64,000 nucleotides of DNA from Luteitalea pratensis (GTDB taxonomy: Bacteria > Acidobacteriota > Vicinamibacteria > Vicinamibacterales > Vicinamibacteraceae). Below the pieces are notes generated by a model, which saw only the letters and a list, made by a program, of their open reading frames with translations, was not told the DNA's origin and did no database searches. Position 1 is the first letter of the stretch. Each line of letters begins with the position of its first letter. The translations under genes and the position numbers were made by a program. Below, one piece after another: positions 27,728-34,064 of this stretch. Where the stretch lies: positions 6,235,001 through 6,299,000 of the forward strand of contig NZ_CP015136.1 in assembly GCF_001618865.1 (NCBI RefSeq). Direction: 5' to 3'.

Positions 27728-27773
27728 CGGTCAACTCCTTCGGCGTCATGAATCGTCTGGTCTGGCTAACGCT

Positions 27774-27853
27774 CGCGAGCCGCGCCCCGCTGCGACATGG
27801 TCGCACGAGTCTTCCGGCGCGCCGGCTCCATTCGGTGTTAGGCGCGGTCCAGA
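27774..27853 (-). other. attC-like recombination site 1
   Basis: GGCTAAC at one end, GTTAGGC at the other, 80 bp overall. Inner arms AGCCGCGCC and GGCGCGCCGGCT are imperfectly complementary, as in attC hairpins. It lies after the stop of the beta-helix gene and before the VOC gene. Confidence 0.65.
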
Positions 27854-27877
27854 ACACACGCAGGTGATTCGGTGGTC

Positions 27878-29020
27878 TCATGGACACACCGTGGTGCCGC
27901 GAGTCAGGACCGTTTTATCGCAGACGATCGTGCCGATCGTGATCCCCTGGAACGTCGCGCGCGTTCCGAACTTCAAGTTCACATCGGTGTCGTTACCGGT
28001 GATTTCGGACCCGTTCGGTGGGTCCGTCACGAAGCTCAGGAAGCTGGCGCCATCGGCCAGGATGCCGGTGCCGTTGTTCTGAACGGTCAGCTTTGCGGGG
28101 TTGACGAGGGCTGAACATCCTGCATCGAAGAACATGCCGATGCGATTGTTCCTGAGCACGAACGTGCCCCGCCCGAACGGGTCCAACAACTTGCCGCCGG
28201 CCGGGCAGAAAAGCCCGAAGCCGTTGTTCTCCGCGGTGATTGTGATCGGACCGAAGATCGAGAACAGGGAAGTCCCGATGCCGATCGCGGCGCCCCTGTT
28301 GTGACTCGCCGTGATCGTGCTGCCCCGTGAGGCCGTGAATGCGTAGACGACAAGGCGGCCGTCGGCGGCGGCGAACCCGAAATCATTGTTGCTCACCTCA
28401 ACGTGCGCCCCGCGAATCTCGATGACGGATCCGCCGTTGACGTCGGCGCCGTGGGACCGGTTGTCCCTGATGATGATTCGTCCCCGTAGGATCACGAGCG
28501 AGGCGTTGAGCACGTCGATGCCCTGCTGATTCCGTTGCAACGTCACGTCGGCGAGCTCGGCGGTCGAGTGGTCTGTGACGTCGATGCCCATGAAGCCGTG
28601 GCCCTGTAGCGTGGTGCTCTTCACCGCAAACGTCGCGGCATGGATGGCGAGAATGCCGTCGCCCGGCCCGTTCTGGATGGTGAGGCCTGTGATCGTCACT
28701 CCCCTGGCACCGTCGATCGTCACCACCCCTGAGAGCTCAGTCGGGGTACCTCCTCCTCCATCGAGGATCGTCCTGTCTTGCCCGTCGAGCGTCAGCCGGT
28801 CCGTGGTAATCGTGATTCTCTCGCGGCACGTTCCAGTGGCGCGAATCGTGTCGCCGGGGACGGCATCGGTCAGAGCCGTGGTGATCGTCTCACCCTTGGC
28901 GCAGTCCACGTTTCTGATTGCGGCGAGGGCCGGGCTGGCTGCCGCGAAGACGGCCAGTCCTAGAAACGTCGTCGGAACGGTCCTGGCGATGTGCCAAATT
29001 GTTCGTTCGGAAGTACTCAT
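27878..29020 (-). CDS. Secreted right-handed beta-helix repeat protein
   Basis: A 380-residue protein with a signal peptide (hydrophobic residues about 17-33, cleavage near SPALAA). The mature part is a parallel beta-helix of the pectate-lyase/NosD kind: repeated turns such as GVTITGLTIQNGPGDGI, AELADVTLQRNQQGIDVL and GTFVLRNNRIGMFF, with Asn-ladder positions. No catalytic triad of a known lyase is evident. It could bind or cut a polysaccharide outside the cell. It lies between two attC-like sites and has no clear Shine-Dalgarno, as is often true of cassette genes. Confidence 0.8.
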   Translation of the reverse strand: MSTSERTIWHIARTVPTTFLGLAVFAAASPALAAIRNVDCAKGETITTALTDAVPGDTIRATGTCRERITITTDRLTLDGQDRTILDGGGGTPTELSGVVTIDGARGVTITGLTIQNGPGDGILAIHAATFAVKSTTLQGHGFMGIDVTDHSTAELADVTLQRNQQGIDVLNASLVILRGRIIIRDNRSHGADVNGGSVIEIRGAHVEVSNNDFGFAAADGRLVVYAFTASRGSTITASHNRGAAIGIGTSLFSIFGPITITAENNGFGLFCPAGGKLLDPFGRGTFVLRNNRIGMFFDAGCSALVNPAKLTVQNNGTGILADGASFLSFVTDPPNGSEITGNDTDVNLKFGTRATFQGITIGTIVCDKTVLTRGTTVCP

Positions 29021-29038
29021 GGCCCGGCAGTTGGTTGC

Positions 29039-29095
29039 GCCTAACGTTCGAGTTTAACCGGCCCGCGGAGGGTCCGGTTGAACGAGGGGTCAGGC
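29039..29095 (-). other. attC-like recombination site 2
   Basis: GCCTAAC (29039-29045) and GTCAGGC (29089-29095) bracket TTTAACCGGCCC and GGGTCCGGTTGAAC, which pair as AACCGG/CCGGTT plus GTTC/GAAC. At 57 bp it is about the minimal attC length. The stop codon of the DUF1801 gene lies inside the GCCTGAC core. Confidence 0.7.
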
Positions 29096-29516
29096 GTCGC
29101 CGGGCTGCGGATACCGGCACCTGACTTCGGCGACCGACCCGGCAATGAGTGCCTCCAGGACCTTGACGTCGAGGTCCGCCAGGCCCTTGAAGTACAGGCA
29201 GACCTTACCCATCTTGTGTCTCCCGAGCCTGGCCAGGAGGTCGACCTGCTCGGGGTTCTCCGCGCAGACGGAGACGACCAGCTCCTTGCCGCGGACTGCG
29301 AAGCCCGTGAGAAATGCGTCGCCTGAGTGGCCACTCTCGTACCTGTAGGTGTACGAGCCTACGATGCTGGGCCCCCACATCTTTGGCTGCTGCTTCGTCA
29401 CCCTCTTGCACATGGCCATGATGGCCTTGCAGTCCGCCAGTTGCTCGGGACTGGGCTCTGGACGCGAGGTACGCGTCGACGCTCGCGCCCGTGGGTTTGG
29501 TTTTGGTCTCTGCCAT
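29090..29516 (-). pseudogene. DUF1801-family protein gene with a +1 frameshift
   Basis: MAETKTKPTGASVDAYLAS (from the ATG at 29516) is a typical DUF1801 N-terminus, but the continuation EQLADCKAIMAMCKRVTKQQ, PKMWGPSIVGSYTYRYESGH and QVDLLARLGRHKMGKVCLYF lies in another frame. The gene spans 427 bp, one more than a multiple of three, so a single extra base near 29455-29462 explains the break. The downstream part is well conserved, so the lesion is recent or an assembly error. DUF1801 has a YdhG-like fold of unknown function. Confidence 0.72.
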
Positions 29517-30373
29517 CGAGATTCCTGGTCAGCGGGGAGCGTAGGACCGTTGTGGGTGCGACGCCTGACGCGCAAGCTCACCTGCCGCGGCTCGGGGAGC
29601 TCGAACTCTGAGAAAGCCGACATGCCGCCGCGGTCAGGTGCAGCGCCTGGTTCGGCCGCTGCGGCGGTCCAAGTCACTTTGGCAAGGTACTCCTTGAGGA
29701 AGGCGGCGATGAGCCGCACCGACTCGTCGTAGTGCTTCGCGTCGGCGAAGAGGCCGTTGTGGCCGCCGTCGAAGTACACTGCCTTGACCGGTTTCCCTTC
29801 CCTCCGCAGCGCGTGCTCGAATTTCCGGGCTCGATCAACCGCCGTTCTTTCGGAGCCACCGTCAGCGGGGCTGTCCGCCTTGCCATGCAGCAGCAGGAGC
29901 GGAGCGCTGACCGCCCCAGCACGATCAACCACTTCTTGAGGGTACCCCGTCGAGTTGAGCACGGCGACCCACACGCCGCCTCGCTCGAATACGTAGTGGA
30001 GTGCGGCGCCGCCGCCGCGCGACTGGCCGAAGAGGGCAACCCGGTCGCCGCGCACTCCCGGACGTTCGCGTACCGCCGTTACGAGCGCACCGACGATCTC
30101 GAGTGCCTCATCGCTCGTAGCCGCCGGCGTGTCAGGCGCGTCTGGGCAAGCGATCGGCGTGACGAATTGCATTCCCGCACCCTGGCCGCCTCTGAACCAG
30201 CACCCCGCGACCGCGACGACAGCCGACTCGCGCGAGACGTCCTGGGCGAATCGCACGTACTCACGTGCGATTCCGTGGGTCCCGTGCAGGAGGACGAGGA
30301 CCGGAAACGGACCCTCGCCCGGCGGCCGCGCGACAGCGGCGGTCAGCGTCCCACCGGGTGCCGGCACGGGCAC
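29090..30373 (-). CDS. Dienelactone-hydrolase-like alpha/beta hydrolase; the open frame runs through attC 3 into the DUF1801 segment
   Basis: The frame gives 427 residues. Residues 1-235 are an alpha/beta hydrolase: FPVLVLLHGTHG, the nucleophile elbow GQSRGG, LLHGKADSPAD with the Asp, and FDGGHNGLF with the His. No stop occurs before attC 3, so the frame continues through the site (about 240-270) and, because of the +1 frameshift in the next gene, enters the DUF1801 sequence in frame. The expected N-terminal extension or signal peptide of such hydrolases is missing: conserved GVEWVPVP lies upstream of the GTG at 30373 with no start codon. The gene is probably 5'-truncated next to the radical SAM repeat, and activity is doubtful. 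Confidence 0.6.
   Translation of the reverse strand: MPVPAPGGTLTAAVARPPGEGPFPVLVLLHGTHGIAREYVRFAQDVSRESAVVAVAGCWFRGGQGAGMQFVTPIACPDAPDTPAATSDEALEIVGALVTAVRERPGVRGDRVALFGQSRGGGAALHYVFERGGVWVAVLNSTGYPQEVVDRAGAVSAPLLLLHGKADSPADGGSERTAVDRARKFEHALRREGKPVKAVYFDGGHNGLFADAKHYDESVRLIAAFLKEYLAKVTWTAAAAEPGAAPDRGGMSAFSEFELPEPRQVSLRVRRRTHNGPTLPADQESRWQRPKPNPRARASTRTSRPEPSPEQLADCKAIMAMCKRVTKQQPKMWGPSIVGSYTYRYESGHSGDAFLTGFAVRGKELVVSVCAENPEQVDLLARLGRHKMGKVCLYFKGLADLDVKVLEALIAGSVAEVRCRYPQPGDA
29563..29656 (-). other. attC-like recombination site 3
   Basis: GCCTGAC at 29563 and GTTCGGC at 29650-29656 with long arms ACCTGCCGCGGC and GCCGCGGTCAGGT, complementary except for one bulged T, an extrahelical base as expected in attC. 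94 bp, between the hydrolase-like and DUF1801 genes. Confidence 0.65.
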
Positions 30374-30475
30374 CCACTCGACGCCCGCGAGCCCCTCAGC
30401 GCCAGCCGGGGCGATCGGGCCCGCCCGCGCCGTCGTCTTGAAACACGGCCATGCCGGCCGGTCAAGTGCAACGCC

Positions 30476-30537
30476 GTCGAAGAACTCGAGCGCATCCGCG
30501 CGGATGCAGACACCGAAGATGTTCGGGTAGGAATCGC
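30476..30537. repeat. Direct repeat, copy B (displaced 3' end of the radical SAM/PCP_red gene)
   Basis: Matches 27086-27149 with six substitutions and a 2-base gap. It still encodes VEELERIRA in one frame and RMQTPKMFG-stop in the next. Weaker similarity may extend left to about 30400. It lies at the far side of the VOC-to-hydrolase segment. Confidence 0.7.
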
Positions 30538-30588
30538 TTACGCCTCAAATCGGCCGGATGGGTCCTCTCGGCGATCTTGAAGGGTGTG

Positions 30589-30882
30589 TCACCACCCGAG
30601 CAGGAAAACCGGTGCCATGGCCGCCAGGGCTGCGACCAACTGCAAACCCAAGATGCGGAGAGCCTGTCTAGGTGATTGGGGGAACCACTTGACTGCAAAG
30701 AAGGCGATGACGGGCACCTGGCAAACCATGAGCAGTTGCCAGATGTGGGCGGCCGCGCCTTCATCCGCCTGGGGCGCGGTTCCGTGCAACGCGACGTAGA
30801 CAGTGATGGTTGCGAGGGCAGCGAGCGACATCGCGATGGGAAGAAACGCACTCGGACGGCGGACCATCAGGATTGAAGTCAT
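30589..30882 (-). CDS. Small hypothetical membrane protein
   Basis: 97 residues with three hydrophobic segments (about 11-30, 47-62 and 75-95) separated by short loops; the last reads LRILGLQLVAALAAMAPVFL. I recognise no family. It is on the same strand as the next small membrane protein, 53 bp away, and the two may form one unit. No attC-like site separates them. Confidence 0.5.
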   Translation of the reverse strand: MTSILMVRRPSAFLPIAMSLAALATITVYVALHGTAPQADEGAAAHIWQLLMVCQVPVIAFFAVKWFPQSPRQALRILGLQLVAALAAMAPVFLLGW

Positions 30883-30935
30883 GTGCCACCTGTCCTCACC
30901 TCGCCCTGGTAAGCCTGTCGACAGTCAGTGGAGAT

Positions 30936-31280
30936 CTACCTATCCTGCTCCCAGTGGAACCTGTGCAGGAGACGATGCAGTATTGGCGCCAACACCAGAC
31001 CCGCGGCAGCCAGGAACACCAGGCCAGCATAGAGCGCGTAGAGACCGGCGAACACCTTGCCACCGTTGGTTTTTGGCGGGTCGACTGGCCCCATGCCGCC
31101 AATGAGCATTGCGGTGTTGAGAAACGCATCGCGCCACGGCAGGTCCTCGAAGTACTCGTAGCCCACCATGCCCAGGGCAAGCGAAAGGCTCAGCACTGCC
31201 AACGCCGCAGCGAAGTGCAACAGCACGCGCCTGACGAAACGCTCATGCGCAATGAGTGGATGTACCTTTGCTTCGTACAT
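30936..31280 (-). CDS. Small two- to three-helix membrane protein, ion-channel-like without a selectivity filter
   Basis: 114 residues. A helix at 21-43 is followed by a re-entrant-like loop, WRDAFLNTAMLIGGMGPVDP, and a second helix with GKVFAGLYALYAGLVFLAAAG. This arrangement and the GxxFAGLYALYxGLVF helix resemble the pore module of two-TM potassium channels, but the TVGYG filter is replaced by IGGMGPV, so K+ selectivity is not expected. The loop pattern recurs in uncharacterised soil-bacterial proteins. Function unknown. Confidence 0.55.
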   Translation of the reverse strand: MYEAKVHPLIAHERFVRRVLLHFAAALAVLSLSLALGMVGYEYFEDLPWRDAFLNTAMLIGGMGPVDPPKTNGGKVFAGLYALYAGLVFLAAAGLVLAPILHRLLHRFHWEQDR

Positions 31281-31307
31281 GGACGTTCGGCTGTCCTCGT
31301 TTCGAGC

Positions 31308-31352
31308 GCCTAACGATGCGCATCACCCGGCTCATGACGCTCCAGGTCAGGC
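31308..31352 (-). other. Degenerate attC-like site
   Basis: GCCTAAC at 31308-31314 and GTCAGGC at 31346-31352, with the zinc-ribbon gene's stop codon inside the GCCTGAC core exactly as at attC 2. Only 45 bp, and the inner arms pair poorly, so it may be a deleted site. Confidence 0.4.
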
Positions 31353-31568
31353 CGATGGTTTGGTCTCATGCGGATATTGGAAGGCTGCCCACCTGCATTT
31401 CTGACAGATGTAACCCTCCGCCTGATCCCCGAATAGCGTCCACCGACCGACCAGCCAGACCTGATCCTTCACAATCCCGGTCTTGCGGTCTCCGGGATAC
31501 CACGTGACGTTGTTGGGGAGAGTAAAATGCCCTCTCTCCATCTCCGCATTGCATTTTGGGCAGTTCAT
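31347..31568 (-). CDS. Small zinc-ribbon protein (DUF6487-like)
   Basis: 73 residues. MNCPKCNAEMERGHF supplies one CxxC knuckle and GYICQKCRWAAFQY the second, around a short beta-rich core with WYPGDRKTG. This is the layout of small PF20097-type zinc-ribbon proteins. Function unknown. The stop codon lies within the attC-like core sequence downstream, consistent with a cassette-borne gene. Confidence 0.65.
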   Translation of the reverse strand: MNCPKCNAEMERGHFTLPNNVTWYPGDRKTGIVKDQVWLVGRWTLFGDQAEGYICQKCRWAAFQYPHETKPSA

Positions 31569-31778
31569 GTTGAGGATGTTCGGCGAGGCCTGATCAGTCG
31601 GATCGATTGCCCGATGTTGCCGTGGCCGGCCCCTTGATTTGCGCCGGCGCCATGGCCAGGAGCCGGAGATAGGCCGAAGGCGCCATTCCCGCGTGACCGT
31701 CGCCGAACTCTACTCGAAAAGCCACGCGCTTGCCGATGCCGAAAGGTGTCGAGCGGGGCCGCAAGGTAACCGTTCGAT

Positions 31779-31842
31779 GGTAGGGCCGGCTCTCCTTGGG
31801 CGCCGAAGCACCTCGCGCCAAGGTGGCCGAGCGCGGCCCCGT
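31779..31842. repeat. REP-like element, family A, diverged
   Basis: GGTAGGGCCGGCTCTCCTTG at 31779-31798, with a GGCCGAGCGCGGCCC end at about 31825. The 277-bp gap holding it (31569-31845) has no gene I can support. Confidence 0.55.
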
Positions 31843-31845
31843 CGG

Positions 31846-32643
31846 TCAGCGGAACGGATCCGGGGCGCCCTGCTCCTCGATCTGCTGCGCCAGCCACTTC
31901 TCGAATGCCTCGGGGCTCTCGACGGTGACGAATCCCCGCATCCGGGCATGACCCAGCCCACACAGCTGCGCGCAGGCGATCTCGTACTGGAACTCGGCGT
32001 TCCCGGTCCTCGCGCGCATCTCCGCGGTGGTGACGTTAGGGATGAACCAGATGGGGATCGTGAGCCCGGGGATCGCGTCCTGCTTCACGCGGAACTCGGG
32101 CACGCCGAAGCTGTGGATGACGTCCTTGCTCCTCAGCCTGACGATCACCGGCTTGTTCGCGGGCAGGTGCAGCTGGTTGAGCGTCGTGACGTCGTCCTTC
32201 GCGGCCGGGTCATCTCGATCGAGACCGAGAGGGTTCGACTGCAGATCCAGCAGCTTGAGGTCCGTACGTCCGAATTTCCCGTCGGGGCCCGGATAGTGGA
32301 TGTTCCAGGCGAACTGCTCGCCCGTGACCTGGACGACGAGCGCCTCGCTCGGTGACGGCATGCGATCGACCCGCGCAGCCCAGAGCGGGACCGAGAACGC
32401 AAACAGAAGGACCGCTTCGACGACGGCGACGGCGATCTCGAGATAACTCGATGAATGCGACTTGACGCCGGTGTAGTTGGCCACCGGGTGCTGCGAGCGC
32501 CGGAAGCGCAGCAGGCAGTAGGCGAAGAACCCGCCCCACCCGATGAACAGGGCGAACATGAAGATGTGCGTCCAGCCGATCAGGCTGTCGATTTGCCCGC
32601 CGTGAGCCGCGGCGAGCGGTGGCAGTCCGAGCCATTCAGTCAT
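31846..32643 (-). CDS. coxB: Cytochrome c oxidase subunit II
   Basis: A 265-residue subunit carrying the CuA centre that takes electrons from cytochrome c. Two membrane helices (about 23-45 and 68-92) precede a periplasmic cupredoxin domain. The CuA ligands are seen in DVIHSFGVPEF (His 177) and CAQLCGLGHARM (Cys 224, Cys 228, His 232, Met 235). QFAWNIHYPGPD contains the aromatic patch Trp for electron entry. No fused cytochrome c domain is present. It is the last gene of the cox operon rather than the first, which is unusual; its ATG overlaps the stop of the small membrane protein upstream (ATGA). Confidence 0.93.
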   Translation of the reverse strand: MTEWLGLPPLAAAHGGQIDSLIGWTHIFMFALFIGWGGFFAYCLLRFRRSQHPVANYTGVKSHSSSYLEIAVAVVEAVLLFAFSVPLWAARVDRMPSPSEALVVQVTGEQFAWNIHYPGPDGKFGRTDLKLLDLQSNPLGLDRDDPAAKDDVTTLNQLHLPANKPVIVRLRSKDVIHSFGVPEFRVKQDAIPGLTIPIWFIPNVTTAEMRARTGNAEFQYEIACAQLCGLGHARMRGFVTVESPEAFEKWLAQQIEEQGAPDPFR

Positions 32644-32927
32644 GAGGTTCTCGGGGATTTCTGCAGATCCGACCATTCCTCGTCGAGGTCGGCGTCGGCC
32701 ATGCGCCTGGCGCGATTGCGGAGATAGAGGAAGAACGCCACGAAGCTGCCCTGCACCACCAGTGTGACCGCCAGCAGCACCAGCACGCCGAGCCTGGATC
32801 CGTCGATCATCGACGTCTCCTCCGCCCCGAAACATACCGGGCACGCGAGGAGTGTCCCGCTCCCGCCCACGAGAACCGCCGCCGCGGTCGCGACGGCGCG
32901 CCTGACCGCGCGGCTCACTGCCGTCAT
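32640..32927 (-). CDS. Small membrane protein of the cox operon with a CPVCFG motif
   Basis: 95 residues. An N-terminal signal-like helix (8-28) ends at LLACPVCFGAEE, followed by a second helix (42-62) and a charged C-terminal tail. The CPxC motif just after the first helix recalls small proteins seen beside oxidase subunits in Acidobacteriota and Planctomycetes, and could bind metal or form a disulfide. It overlaps coxB by four bases and the upstream gene by four bases, so it is co-translated. Function unknown; assembly of CuA is a guess. Confidence 0.65.
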   Translation of the reverse strand: MTAVSRAVRRAVATAAAVLVGGSGTLLACPVCFGAEETSMIDGSRLGVLVLLAVTLVVQGSFVAFFLYLRNRARRMADADLDEEWSDLQKSPRTS

Positions 32928-33124
32928 CGCAGCGTCCTCGTCGTGCGCAGGAACCACGAATCGTAGGCGAGCAGGCCGAACGAGACGGCGAACGAGGCAA
33001 TGGCTGCGAGCAGGCTTCCCACGCCCTCGCCGCGCCCGTACACGCCCAGACACCAGATCCCGAACACCACGGCAAGCGCGGCGGACATGAGGATCAGGAA
33101 CGCATGGACGAGCCTGAGGTTCAT
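32924..33124 (-). CDS. Small two-helix membrane protein of the cox operon
   Basis: 66 residues with two hydrophobic helices (about 5-28 and 36-55) and a short basic C-terminus. No family recognised. It overlaps the previous gene (coxD, by one base) and the next gene (by four bases), so it is translated as part of the oxidase operon. It may be an accessory or assembly subunit. Confidence 0.6.
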   Translation of the reverse strand: MNLRLVHAFLILMSAALAVVFGIWCLGVYGRGEGVGSLLAAIASFAVSFGLLAYDSWFLRTTRTLR

Positions 33125-33459
33125 CAGTGGATCCAGAAGCCGTTGTGATGGGTGATGACGGGCAGCGCCAGCAGCGGCAGGAACATGGCTGCCGTGATCG
33201 CGAGCACCGCGTAGATCAGCTTCTTCTCAGAGATCAGGTGCATGAAATAGCAGGCCACCAGCGATCCCTTGATCGTCGCGACCAGGACCGCCACGGTAAT
33301 GGCCATCGCCGTCGGCAGGTGCAGGTAGGAGATCGCCACGGTGATGAGCGTCAACGCCATCAGCGCGACGAACACGGTGATGTAGATCCGGACCTGCTTG
33401 TCGATGTCTGCGGCGTGGTGCATGCCTGCGTGGTCGAGAGACGAGTGGTCGCTGGTCAT
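33124..33459 (-). CDS. coxD: Cytochrome c oxidase subunit IV (COX4_pro type)
   Basis: 111 residues with a His-rich N-terminus and three helices. IYITVFVALMALTLITVAIS and VAVLVATIKGSLVACYFMHL are the conserved first and second helices of bacterial subunit IV (the KxxLVAxYFMHL motif is diagnostic). It lies 9 bp after coxC in the standard order coxA-coxC-coxD. It stabilises the oxidase and is not catalytic. Confidence 0.88.
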   Translation of the reverse strand: MTSDHSSLDHAGMHHAADIDKQVRIYITVFVALMALTLITVAISYLHLPTAMAITVAVLVATIKGSLVACYFMHLISEKKLIYAVLAITAAMFLPLLALPVITHHNGFWIH

Positions 33460-33468
33460 GGGATGCGC

Positions 33469-34059
33469 CTACAGCAGATACAGCGTCGGGAAGAGGAAGA
33501 TCCAGACGAGATCCACGAAGTGCCAGAAGAGGCCGGAGTTCTCGACGCGATTGGTGAACCACACCGGGTTCGTCTTCCACAGCTTCGCGCCGGGCCCGAG
33601 CAGATAGGCGTTGACCGCCATGCCGCCGAGCACGTGGAGCATATGCAGGCCGGTCAGCGTGAAGTAGATGGCGAGGAAGTTGTTGGTACGCGGAAAGAGC
33701 CCGTCGTGGAACTTGTGGCTGTATTCGAAGTACTTGACGACGAGGAAGACGCACCCCAGCAGGATCGTCACCGCCATGTAGATGCGGAAGGTGCTGAAGC
33801 GCTGGCGCTCCAGCGACGCCCAGGCCATCACCATGGTGACCGAGGAACTGATCAGGACGATGGTGTTGAACGTGGCGAGCGGCACGTTCAGGATCGTGTC
33901 ACCACGCGGCCAGGTCTGCGCGCCGGTGCGGATCAGGATGTAGCTCGCAAACAGGGCACCGAACAGCATGACCTCCGACGCGAGGAACAGCCAGATGCCG
34001 ATCTTGCCGTTGGTGAGGCCGGTGTCGCGGCGGACCTCTACGGTGTAGGGGATTTCCAT
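33469..34059 (-). CDS. coxC: Cytochrome c oxidase subunit III
   Basis: 196 residues with five helices, the short form of subunit III. KIGIWLFLASEVMLFGALFA opens the first helix with the conserved Glu, ANTFNTIVLISSSVTM-like sequence forms the second, and the last reads FWHFVDLVWIFLFPTLYLL, the hallmark subunit III ending. The start at 34059 (MEIPYTVEV) follows coxA by 5 bp; a longer reading of the frame lies inside coxA and is not real. Confidence 0.92.
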   Translation of the reverse strand: MEIPYTVEVRRDTGLTNGKIGIWLFLASEVMLFGALFASYILIRTGAQTWPRGDTILNVPLATFNTIVLISSSVTMVMAWASLERQRFSTFRIYMAVTILLGCVFLVVKYFEYSHKFHDGLFPRTNNFLAIYFTLTGLHMLHVLGGMAVNAYLLGPGAKLWKTNPVWFTNRVENSGLFWHFVDLVWIFLFPTLYLL

Positions 34060-34064
34060 CGCGA

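Larger units (their letters stand above)
27150..31568 (-). mobile_element. Integrase-less gene-cassette cluster (CALIN-like) with attC-like sites
   Basis: Unrelated minus-strand genes are each followed by a site with integron attC features: GYCTAAC/GCCTGAC at one end, GTTAGGC/GTCAGGC/GTTCGGC at the other, and complementary inner arms. Reading leftward the order is zinc-ribbon gene, attC-like site, two membrane-protein genes, hydrolase, attC, frameshifted DUF1801, attC, beta-helix protein, attC, VOC protein. No integrase, attI or cassette promoter is seen. Three sites are convincing and the fourth is degenerate. The unit containing 30540-30935 has no recognisable site, so it may not be a true cassette. 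Confidence 0.6.

Noticed and set aside
27774-27853. The attC-like sites read as simple rho-independent terminators
   Set aside because: They lack T tracts, have the conserved end cores and bulged arms, and recur after unrelated genes, which fits attC better than terminators.
31594-31821. A 75-codon minus-strand frame in the gap before coxB, with a soluble, fairly balanced composition
   Set aside because: It overlaps a REP-like element at its 5' end, has no Shine-Dalgarno and matches nothing I know; possibly an eroded cassette gene, but not supportable.
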